Assembly (NCBI RefSeq): GCF_030272615.1
Contig: NC_081415.1
Coordinates: 597,995,335-598,055,334, forward strand
Source of the DNA: Cryptomeria japonica
Taxonomy: Eukaryota > Streptophyta > Pinopsida > Cupressales > Cupressaceae
Length of the DNA stretch: 60,000 bases
Direction: 5' to 3'
Part shown: positions 35,092-45,052 of the stretch, one piece after another
Numbering within the stretch: the stretch's first letter is position 1
Layout: each line of letters starts with the position of its first letter
Made by a program: the position numbers and the translations under genes
Notes under the pieces: generated by a model
Databases searched by the model: none
The model's input: the letters and a program-made list of their open reading frames with translations, nothing else
What the model was told of the DNA's origin: nothing

Positions 35092-36358
35092 TGTAGCATC
35101 CTAAAATTGCGACACTTGCAATTTCGACTGCATTTCGGTCTTCATGATGGCGACGCAACATGCAACCTGAATGGAGACCCTGAAACTTGCTCACGACACT
35201 GAAAACTGCATTTTTCAAGCACCCTGGCCTGAACCTCCTTGCACCCTGCTGTCCCGGGAGGTGGGACCAGAGCGCCCAGTGCCCTGGTCCCTCAGGACCA
35301 GGGCGCCCAGCACCCTGGTCCCCAGGACCATGGCGCCCAGCGCCCTGGTCCCTGGGTCCTATTTTGGGCCCGGTCTCCTAAGGGGCTCGGGTCTTTTTGT
35401 TTGCAATTTGGAAATTAACTTTCCCTGGTCGGCCTAAGGTCGGGAAAATTAGTCTATCAGCCCTAAATGACAAGTATATAAACTACATTTTTCTCTCTCA
35501 TTTGGGATATGAAGAGGATATGTGTACAAGGCATGGAAATTATACTCAAGCATTCAAGCATTCAAGCATTCCTTCAAGCAATTGATCATCTCAAGTCTCC
35601 ATTCAAGGCTAAGTGTTGCATTCAAGACAAGGATTCAACCATTGAAGAGGAGATCACATACTACATGCTACAACATACAACATACAACATCTAAACCTTC
35701 GCACATAAGGATACAAACATCCTTAGAACAAGGTATTAGTACTTGTTTTACATACATTTACATTTACAGCACTTGCTCATTTCTTGGTTAATTCCAAAAC
35801 CGGGGTTTGACCTAAAGGCAAACCCCTAATCCCTAACCCCCCAATCGTCTTCGCTTTTCTATGTGTAGGTTGCAGGTACACGGCTGAAATTGAAGATCTG
35901 GAATCCTTGTGCAGAGACCAACAGATCCCCCTTCGTTTTGCGGATTTTTCGGAGGACCGTGGCGTCGGGCGCCATCGTCCTGACAACTTTTGCTCAAATT
36001 TGCAGGACAGCGCCGTATCGACATTTTACTGCTAATTCCAGGTCCGCAGCTTCATCCTATAACCCGAACTCAGTTTATAAGCGAATCTTTATGACTTTCT
36101 ATGCATGCTTAGCTTAATTTCCTTAACAACATTCTTTACAAAAGAGGGTAGCCTTGCTTTCCTAACCCTTGAGATTCATTTAGCATCCAATCTTGCATTG
36201 CGTGGGATTGGATCTTATGAGTTTCAACCCCTCTTTTGAATGTAAAGTCTCTCCCCTAAGTGAAAAACAATCGAATCCTAGCGAACCTCCCTTCTCTCTC
36301 CTCGGAGTCGGAAGAGGGGAGAACAACTAGGGTTCTATCGCGATTTTTCCACTTTACA
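35092..36358 (+). repeat. 3' LTR of element B
   Basis: 1267 bp, TGTAGCATCC to CTTTACA. It is 30 bp longer than the 5' LTR because of one extra palindrome unit (array 35263-35352). Confidence 0.95.
35263..35352 (+). repeat. Palindrome triplet in B's 3' LTR
   Basis: Three tandem GGACCA..GCGCCC..TGGTCC units. The third has the CCATGGCGCCC core also seen in the minisatellite at 21965-22121. Confidence 0.85.
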
Positions 36359-36363
36359 CTTGG

Positions 36364-37690
36364 TTAATGTCATCACTGAGGAGTATCTTTTCACTATGTT
36401 TGTATAAACTAATCTATGATGATACTAATGTGATCGTTAAGTTATTTGATGGATTCTCTTGTCCTCCCATTGGTTCTATCACACTTCCTATTAAGGTTCA
36501 CACTAAATCTATGGATGTCAACTTTGTTATCATTCCTTCCTTTGAGCAATTCCATGTGAAGTTGGACTATCCTTGGCTATTCCAAGAAGTCTATGGCTTC
36601 AATCCATAAATGTTTGAAATTTGCCCACAATGGGGAAATCATAACTATTAACCATAGCTTATTTCTACTAGCTGAAAGAAGCCCAGGTGTTCCTATTGAT
36701 TTTTTTTGGCCTTAACAATTTCAATCTCTTCTGTCGAGAAGTGATTCTCTCGTTAAATCTTATCAAAAGTGGAAGAAAGACATGATCATATCCTTAAGCC
36801 AACCTAGAACTCCAAAATTTGACATTCCTATCATTCTTGATGATGAGGTTCTTCCCTTGATAGATAGAACTAACCTTCCTCCTATGGAAGATTCCCAACC
36901 TATTCCAATGTATGAAACTATGCCTTCTCCTAAGAAAAACAACAATATCCCTCCTAAGGTTATACTTGTACCTCCTCCTCATGATGGACCTGGTCTCCTT
37001 CCTACACCAAAAATTCCTCCTTTATATGGTGCAGTTCCACCTCCTTGTTCTTATAGAGAGAAGATACATGCCTCTCCTCTTGTTCAACCTAAAAGACTTC
37101 AACCTAAACCTTCAACTATTAGAGATGAGAATATTCTTCCTTCAACAAATATTCCTCCTCCTTCTCAGTCTTCAACTAAGACTCGATGGAATCATTGTGC
37201 AAGAGACCATTGATGAAAGTGTTGTGCTTGAGCTCATGAAGTTGTTCCTCAAAATATTCAATCTCCCAAAACTCCAATAGTTGACATGATTCCCTTTTCT
37301 CCTAGACAAGATGTTGAACCTACATCTCCAAATCATAAGGTACAAAAAAAATGTGATGGTTTTACTCCCATTCATTTTCATGCTCCTCTTTCTATAAATC
37401 TTGATGAAGAAATAGGTGAAATTATTATTCATGATGGCAATACAACTCATAATGCTTTTGATAGTGACTATGAATATGTTGATGTGGATAAACATTTATC
37501 TACAAAGTTTTCAAAATCCTTAATCCTAGCTCCTAGAAATGAACAAAGTGACTTAGCACATGATCATAGTCCTTGTTTGGATCTTGTGATAGCTCCATCT
37601 GATGTGCTTGATGTTGCTCCTCTGGCATGTTTCACACCTACCCGAAATAGTTATCAACAAGATTGGGAGCTGGATGTCATGCTATATTAG
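36364..37690 (+). pseudogene. Element A protease-like and proline-rich C-terminus
   Basis: Resumes A's ORF after B with a VNVITEEYLF-like sequence, then a SITLPIKVHTKS strand, a YPWLF segment, and a Pro-rich stretch (DIPIILDDEVLPLIDRT, PPPHDGPGLLPTPKIPPLYG) matching B residue for residue in many places. Frames shift several times (breaks near 36610, 36715 and 37213). The acidic C-terminus ends at TAG 37690. No pol follows. Confidence 0.85.
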
Positions 37691-38432
37691 CTTCATTAGC
37701 ACCATAGATCCTCTACCTCTCTCCTTTTTCTTTCTCTTTTGTAACCATTCCTCTATGTGTATCCCTGTTCTTCTATGCTCCCTAGTAATGTCTACTTGAG
37801 GACGATGCAAATCATTGAGATATCTTTTGGTCTATTACATTCTGACTCAAAAGACACCTTCTATTCCCTTTCTTCCAAGGTAGTTTCCTTTCTTTGGGGA
37901 ATGAGGACTATTCTATGCATATATCTGATATACATGAGTTATCATATAGTATACTGACCCCGAGGGAAGCAAAACTACCTTGTGATTTATATTTGTGTTT
38001 ATTATCCTTGGGTTTATTCCTCAATTGGGGGATAAATCCTTGTGATAATGTACACTCTCTCTCTCTTTCTCTCTCTTGGGTGTATCCTACCTTAAAGAAA
38101 TTTCTCTCGATAAGGCATGCACAATTGATTGAATGTGGGGGCATACACTTCGCTCATATTTTCCTTCTTGATACTCAAAGTTACTTAGTGAACTTGGCTT
38201 TACTTTGTAATTGTTGATATCCTTTCTTTTCATGACTCATAGTGAGGGAAACCTTGCTACATGCAGTTGTGGTCCTTCCCTCTTGATCTTCCCTTTTACT
38301 TTGTTAATCGATGTTGTAAGATCGTTTGTCTACTAGGGGCTTGGTGTATCTTTCCTCCTTGATGTGGTGAAAGTCTTTTAATCTTGTATCCTTTTACTTT
38401 ACTAGAAGTATTGGCATACTCTTATACTCCCA
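37691..38432 (+). other. 3' untranslated region of A
   Basis: About 740 bp, colinear with B's 3' region, including the CTACTTGAGGACGATG and TGACCCCGAGG blocks. A CT-rich run lies at 38055-38080. No gene is seen. Confidence 0.6.
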
Positions 38433-38449
38433 CTAAAGTGTGGGCTAAA
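38433..38449 (+). promoter_or_regulatory. Polypurine tract of A
   Basis: CTAAAGTGTGGGCTAAA before the 3' LTR. Confidence 0.75.
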
Positions 38450-39708
38450 TGTAGCGTCATAAAATTGTGACCTTGCAATTCTCAACCACATTTGGGTCTT
38501 CACATTGGAGAAATGAATCCCTAAGCCTAATTAGAGACCCAAGACATGCTCACACTGCTTGAAGATTGCATTTCCTTGCACCTCACACTCCCTCTTGCTG
38601 CTTCCTATCCTAAATTAGGGCAGGATAGGGGCGTGGTGCTCCTATCCCCCCTAGGACAGGGGCGAGGTACCCCTATCCTCCTCAGACAAGGGGCATGGTT
38701 CCCCTGTCCTTGCCCTATTTTTCCCCCCCTCTATATTTATCCTTCATTAGGATTTTCATTTGGAAAGAGGGAAAAGTTTGTCTATGTCAGCCTATGACGA
38801 AAAAGAAGTCAATTAATCCTAATTGATGAGTATATAAGACACATTTTCCCTTCCTATTTGGATAAGTGAAATTAAGGTGAACAAGCATTATCATCATTCA
38901 AGCATTCGAGCAATCAATAATTCAAGAATTCAAGTATCCTTTCAAGCATTGAGCATCTCAAGTCTCCTTTCAAGGCTAAGTGTTGCATTCAAGTCAAGGA
39001 TTCAACCATTGAAGATGAGATCTCTTTGACATCCTATTTTGCATATCCCTCAAACAATTCTATCAACATTTCAATTGCAACCTCTCTTTAGGTGAATTCT
39101 ACTTTAGTCATTTACTTTCATTTACTTGCAAGTAATTTTTCATCATTTGGTTAATTCCAAAACTGGGGTTTGAGCTAAAGGCATATCCCCAATCCCAACA
39201 ACATTTCCTCTCTTTTCTGTGTGTAGGTTGTAGGTGCACAACTATATTTGTAGATTTGGACTCCATTCTCTGAGGTGGAAAAACCCTTTTTGGTGTGTGG
39301 ATTTTTCGGAGCACCGTGTGCACTTTCAACATGGTCCTGACAACTTTCACCTAAATTCGTAGGGGAGCTTCGTCTTAGCATTTTACTACTAATTCCAGGT
39401 GCACAACTCCATCCCGCATTTCTATCTCAAGTTATAATCATCTCTTTCTCTCTTTCACACTTAGTCTTAAATCACATAATTCAACCTATTGCATTCTAAA
39501 AGAGGGGTTACTTTCACTTTCTAAATTCATTGTCAATTCCCTTAGCATTCAATCTCTTGAGATTGGATCTAGTGAATTCTCCCCGCTCTTTTAAATGTAA
39601 TGTGTGTGACAGGTTGAAGAGAATATTTTGCGAAACTTTCACTCCTTTCGTTGAGGAGAGAAAAGCTTTCCTCTTGACTTCTCCGTTACCATTTTTCACC
39701 ACATTACA
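38450..39708 (+). repeat. 3' LTR of element A
   Basis: 1259 bp, TGTAGCGTC to ATTACA. It has a GC-rich palindrome block (38626-38722), a TATA box (38831-38837) and a foldback module around 39290-39355. Confidence 0.93.
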
Positions 39709-40566
39709 GGAAGATATTGTTTGGGCAAGACTATTGATTGTAGCTTTGGTAGAAGGATTGAAATAAGATAGGTTGGATTGAGAGGGTGGAGTAATATTTT
39801 TGAATGAAGGAAGAGATTGAGAATAAGGAGGTGGAACAATATTATAAGTGGGTAATGGAGAAGATTGAGTAGCACACAAAAGACTCATGGGAGGAATGAA
39901 GGAATTGTGATTGAAGGAGTTTCCCACTTGACTAACATCTATAGGTGGTGAATGTGATTGAGTAACAAGAGGAACACTCATGGTAGGAGATATGAAAGAA
40001 GAGGTACTACCCCCATGACTAACATTTGTATGTATGACATTTTGTGTAGAAGTAGCCATGATGCTTGATGTGAAGGTAGGAGCACTAGTCATGGAAGTTG
40101 TCAAAGGGATAGAATGATTAACTTAACTAGGAAAGTGTGTCTAACCTAGGTTTTCAGCACAACTCTTCATAGGAATGTTATTAGAATCAACAATATGAGC
40201 ATTACCACACAAGATATCAACACCATGTTTATCATTTTGAATCATTTTTTTTAATTCTTCAATCATTGGCAGAGCTTCACTTTCCGAGTATTCTTGACTC
40301 ATCCATTGTTGAACATTGTCAAATTGATTGTCCATCTTTGCCAGTTGGTCAATGGATACTCTAGTTAGTGATTCCTCCTCATTGTGAGAATTATCAAGAG
40401 GATAAATAGGAATATTTGAAGGATGGGAAGAAGCAACAATATCCTCATTGGAAAAGCTAGCCAAATTAGGCTCCATTTCTTCGGTAATTAAACCTTGGGC
40501 AACCTTAATTCTATAACTTCTTCTAATAGGGATAGTATAGGTAGGACTAATAGTAGTAAAACTCAT
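39709..40566 (-). pseudogene. D gag, N-terminal part
   Basis: Starts MSFTTISPTYTIPIRRSYR at 40566 and aligns with the first third of B (QLAKMDNQFDNVQQWMSQEY; later PPPYSQSLPSFKNITPPSQS). It stops at 40141 and again shortly after, and reads into the A insertion at 39709 within the TINSLAQTISS segment. The continuation is at 11243. Confidence 0.88.
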
Positions 40567-41687
40567 GCACTAGGGAAAAGAAATTGGAAAGAATAATGTA
40601 ATCTTCTAGGAATTTGAAATTTAAAATTAGGGATTTGCTTAAATAACCTCTTAATTTTAAAAGTTTGAAAGGAGAGCAAATCAAAATTAAAATTAGGGTT
40701 ATCCAAATTTAACCTCTTAAATAAAATTTTGAGATTTTGGAATGTTGAAATATTGAAGAAATCAATTTAATTTTAAAAATTAGGGTATATTTAGGTAACC
40801 ACTTAATATTAAAATTGGAAATGTTGAAATTCAAATTTGTTTTCGACCTTAAGATGACATAAAATCAATAAAATTTCACACATCTCTGGAATTGTCTAGT
40901 AAAATACAATCAAAACAAGCTCCCTAAATTTGAGCAAAAAACATCGGGACCAAGTAGGTAGCGACTTGGTCCGAACACACGGTCTGACCAACTTTTTTCT
41001 AAATTTTCAAGAAAGCAAGATATTGTGATTTTTATGCGAGTTACAAAAGGATATGGAAATTGGAGATCTCGAGATATGAGAAATTAAGCCTTGAAGGTCG
41101 AAATAGGACACACTTAAAATGTTTGATAAAAGGATTAATTGAAAAGACAACAAAAAGGGCAAACTTAAGGGCTGACTTTTATAATGTCTGGAAGAAAGAC
41201 AAGAGGCTTTAGATTTAATTGAATCAATTAAATGCTTAAAGGAAAATTTGAAATTGCACAAAATCAATTTAATTTTAAAAATTAGGGTTTGTTGCATGAA
41301 CTGCTTAATTTGAAAATTTAAAATTTGAAATTTGAATGTTGGAAGGAGGGAAAATGAATTTTGGAAGTAAATCCAAGACTCAAATTTGAAAATTAATTCA
41401 AGATCTACACAATCCACAATATCAATTTTAAAATTAAAAGTTAGGGTTTTGTGATTCAACCACTTAATTTTCAAAATTTTCAAAATTGAAAAGTATAAAT
41501 GGAAAATGGAAAATTGAATTGTAAAAATGAAGAGTTCTTAGATCTAAAACAATCAATCCAATTTAGACAAATAGAAACCTCAATTTTGAATCTAAACATT
41601 AGGGTTTTTGTGCATTCAACCTCTAAATTTTTAAAAATTTCAAGGAAATTAAACTTGTAAATGAAAATTTGAATTTTAAATTGCATA
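40567..41687 (-). other. Leader of D, main part, with foldback module
   Basis: AT-rich non-coding sequence like the leaders of A and B. A foldback module lies at about 40920-41014, with CGGGACC/GGTC arms and an extra internal ACCAAGT...ACTTGGT hairpin. Interrupted at 41692 by solo LTR J. Confidence 0.65.
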
Positions 41688-41692
41688 CACTC
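41688..41692. repeat. Target-site duplication of solo LTR J (left copy)
   Basis: CACTC, repeated at 42954-42958. Confidence 0.85.
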
Positions 41693-42953
41693 TGTAGATC
41701 AGGAAATTGAAAATCATCAAAGCAATAACAATTAGGACAATCACAAAACCTAAAGCTGCTATGAAAGCAATCCCAATCCAATCAATGAAGACATAAAGAC
41801 AAGATATTCAAATCAAATGAAATCAAAGCAAACCAATGCAGATATCTCCTTCATGTGGCTCCATTGTTCTTCTTTCATCTTCAAATTTGATGTGGATCTT
41901 ACCTACAAGTGCAAAATGCAAGTGGAAAGAAAGTTGTTTTGAGATGAAATTTGTAGCATAAGGTTACTTGAAAATGTGATTGATTTCCTTCATTGAAGAA
42001 AAATCATCCAATTTATAGACAAATTGGAGAGAGGACAAGATTAGCATGAAGAGATTTGAAAGGAAATTCAAATCAAGAATGGCAAAATTATGACAAATTT
42101 ATGACAATTTCTATGCAAGGTGTATGACAAATTATGCACAAATTATGGCAAGTTGCTATGCAAGACGTATGACAAATTATGACAAATTATGACAAGATTG
42201 AAATAGAAATAGAAATTAGGAATTAGGAGAAATCAGCAAATCAAAAAATTGAGGAAAAAGATGAAATAGAAACTAGGTGAATTAATTAATAGGTTTTCAT
42301 CCATTAATTAATTCATAAAAGAGACCTAGGACTAAATAAATAGATTTATTTAACCCACAAAGAAGAAGAAAAGGATTAAATGAACAAATCATAAAACCCT
42401 AGAAATAAGAGGACAAGGAATTAGGTCAAGACAACAAGAAATTAATGTAGGTTCGATCATGATTTTGATTGACAAAGGACCAATGTTGATAAATGATTGA
42501 TATTAGTTGACAAAAATCAATGACAAATTGACCAAGATTGACAAGGACAAGGATCGATGATGAATCGATCGCAAAATGATGAGATTGATAAGTTGATAAT
42601 CACAAATGATTACTAACAAGCTAAAGAAGATTGAAAGATTGACAAGAGGACAAAACCCTAATTCTATCATTGATTAGGATTGACGATGTCCAAAATGATG
42701 ATAAATGAGCACACACCATGATGCGACAGGATAAGATCGACCAAAATCATGACTGAAGATTGCTATCGACAAGACCTAATTTGAAAGCGATGAAAATGAG
42801 GAATGCAGAAGAAGGAATCGATGCTTGCAAATGATAAAGACCAAGTGCACAACATAGAACAAATCTTAGTGCAACGCAAGAACCCTAAAATAAGGCAATG
42901 CGCAAATGTTAAAGTATGACTCCACAAGCATTGACCATTTTTAGACGTCTACA
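41693..42953 (-). mobile_element. Element J: solo LTR, 1.26 kb, in D's leader
   Basis: The segment begins TGTAGATCAGG and ends GACGTCTACA, so both ends carry the 5'-TGTAG/CTACA-3' inverted terminus. It is flanked by a perfect CACTC duplication (41688-41692 and 42954-42958). Removing it leaves D's leader at about the same length as those of A and B, and the leader text then matches A's leader. Orientation is probably - because a TATAAAT box reads that way (42011-42017). No internal region or second LTR is present, so it is a product of LTR-LTR recombination. Its family is not otherwise represented here. Confidence 0.85.
42081..42195. repeat. Degenerate tandem repeat inside J
   Basis: Repeated TATGACAAATTATGACAA-like units with two longer copies containing CTATGCAAGRYGTATGAC. 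Confidence 0.6.
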
Positions 42954-42995
42954 CACTCATATCTGAAAATGAAAAATAATAATTAAGGGTGTAAG

Positions 42996-43010
42996 ACATT
43001 GGGTTCACCA
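42996..43010 (-). other. Primer binding site of D (putative)
   Basis: On the - strand TGGTGAACCCAATGT, just inside D's 5' LTR end at 43014. Confidence 0.6.
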
Positions 43011-43013
43011 AAA

Positions 43014-43306
43014 TGTAAAATGGAAAATTGGGAACCTTTAACCAATTCACTACTTGAAAGAAAAGGGGAATTTTAATAAGGTTTAATTTTCACTTGGGGA
43101 GACTTTACATTCAAAAAAGGGGGATGAATCTACTAGATCCAATCCTAAATGATGCAAGGATTGAATTCTAAGTAGATTGATTGTGATTGAGATGCAATTA
43201 ACCCTCTTTTGTAAGTTGTCAAGTTGAATTAAGACTAAATGTTGAAAATGAAGACAAAGTATGAGAAACAACGAGCTCTAGATTTAGGATTCATTCGTGC
43301 ACCTAG
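43014..43306 (-). repeat. 5' LTR of D, inner part
   Basis: The PBS-proximal 293 bp of D's LTR, ending CATTTTACA in element sense. Broken by F; the remaining 879 bp are at 50658-51536. Confidence 0.8.
43302..43306. repeat. Target-site duplication of element F (left copy)
   Basis: CCTAG, repeated at 50653-50657. Confidence 0.92.
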
Positions 43307-44772
43307 TGATAACTCAATGATGAATGAATAGTACTGAACTGGTATTGAGAGGGGGGGTGAATTAGTACAGGTAAAAACACTCTCTTAAACTAGTTTGTTA
43401 GTAGACACTGTGCATTGACAGACAAATAGTAACACCGGTCCTAAAACAGAGTACAACTGGCAAAACCCAAAATAACTGAGACAAGCATAAACTAGTTGAC
43501 ACTTATCTTCTCATATAATCTAACACTTCACTTCCATTTCACCCTAATGCATGAATAGGCAATCTACCATCAAAGATATACATATAAGCAACTAGATCAA
43601 CATGATTCACCGCTTGACAGAAAAGAACATAGCATCACATGAAGAAGATATCAAACTTGACACACATATTTTTCACGTGGAAACCCAACTGGGAAAAACC
43701 ACAGTGGGGATGAATACCCACAAGCTTGTTTTTGAACTCTTTAGAAGTCCGCTCTGTTAGGAGCCTTGTCTGGTTAAAGACTGATACAATAGGTTATGTT
43801 AGGAACCAATCCTGTTAGGGATCACCTGGTTAAGGGATGGCTTAAATACCCGGTTAAGGGTTAAACCCTATTAAAGGTTGCCTTGTTAGAGGATTTTAAG
43901 AACTCAGTGGTTTTGAGTCACCCTATTAAAGGATTTACAGCAAGCCGGTTAAAGCTACCCTGTTAAGGGATTTCTCAACTGTTGAAGTGGTTAGAGATCA
44001 ACAAGTATTACAATGATCTGGTAACAGCACTCAATGCCAATGTAGATCCACTTAAGCTCCTCTTCACCTTCTGCACTTACACTCTGCAGGCATCACTTCT
44101 CTCCTCTGGTTTGGCAAGAATCACATATCTCTTCTCTTGGATACACACAAATTTTGCCAACAACCTCAGAAAGAATCACAACATTGACCTTATAGGAAAA
44201 TAGATAGGTCGGTAGCATAAACCTTAAACCCTAAACCTATTAGGTTAAGGAATTCAAACGGTTCAATTCTGACCGTTGAGCACACTACATTAAATGCAAT
44301 AGTCTTGATCCAATCTCAAGACATTCTCCATCATTCATTTTCCACCGATTTCATGGCAACTGATAACCCATCACATGTTATCACCGTTTATAGAATTCAC
44401 ACATTCTCGAGGTAGATAGGACCAATCTCCTTCATGCAAGATCCTTCACGCACACAAGGCATATGTGGCAACATGATCTGTTCTTTGTTATCATGCTAAC
44501 TCATCACACAAAGTTACCAGTTGAGCCACACAGGCTTGAAGCACTTCAACTGGAAACTCTGAAGTTGAGAATACCAACTGGTAGTCATACAATGCTTCCA
44601 TGTGCCGGTTCTCATAGCCATATGCCAGTTCACCTTGAACAAACACACCGCTTCACTTTGGCACAAATGCTGGTTCATAGTGTTAAACCGGTTTTCTTCT
44701 CTTCATCATATTGACATCAATGACAACACATAATGTCATTATGTCGTCATACCAGTTCACATAATGCCAACA
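43307..44772 (-). repeat. 3' LTR of element F
   Basis: 1466 bp, partner of 49189-50652. Ends in element sense are TGTTGGCATTATG and GAGTTATCA. Differences between the two LTRs look mostly like transitions. Confidence 0.95.
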
Positions 44773-44890
44773 ATCTCCCCCTTTGGCATTGATGGTAATA
44801 TACAAAGATATTTCTCCGCTTCACATCTTCTCCCCATTTTCTACAGATATCTTCTCCACTTCATATCTTCGCCCCCTTTGACAACAATGC
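44773..44890 (-). promoter_or_regulatory. Polypurine tract of F with PPT-like repeats
   Basis: The - strand AAAGGGGGAGAT abuts the LTR (44773-44784). Further G-runs read TGTCAAAGGGGGCGA (about 44870-44884) and ATGGGGAGAAG (about 44827-44837). Confidence 0.75.
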
Positions 44891-45052
44891 CAAAGTGGAG
44901 GCACAAGCTTCCCTGTTCCATTATGCTACTCTGCTTGAGAAGTAGCATCCTTCAACACATCAATCCAAAAAAAAATAATTTGACTATGCAATACCTAACT
45001 GATGTGGAGCATATGCCTTTAGTTTACCTCCTAAGGAGGCAACACCCCTATT

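Larger units (their letters stand above)
28527..36358 (+). mobile_element. Element B: young non-autonomous Ty3/gypsy gag-only element, 7.8 kb
   Basis: LTRs at 28527-29763 and 35092-36358 are flanked by a perfect CTTGG duplication (28522-28526 and 36359-36363) lying inside A's protease-like ORF, which resumes at 36364. By eye the LTRs differ at roughly two dozen sites over 1.2 kb plus one extra 30-bp palindrome unit in the 3' copy. The only long ORF (30938-34348) encodes gag and a protease-like fold; there is no RT, RNase H or integrase anywhere between the LTRs. Confidence 0.93.
11244..39708 (+). mobile_element. Element A: Ty3/gypsy gag-only LTR element, hosting C and B
   Basis: The 5' LTR is 11244-11790 plus 24549-25214 (C inserted between) and the 3' LTR is 38450-39708. 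Flanking bases are gggag (11239-11243) and ggaag (39709-39713), a 4-of-5 target-site duplication. On both sides D's gag frame resumes. The internal part, after removing B, runs from gag at 26362 to a stop at 37690 and then a non-coding 3' region, so the element has no pol genes. LTRs begin TGTAGCGTC and end ATTACA. Confidence 0.88.

Noticed and set aside
41480-41686. Phe/Ile-rich ORFs in the AT-rich leaders (also 41007-41483, 30151-30651)
   Set aside because: Composition artefacts of non-coding AT-rich leaders, not conserved between A, B and D.
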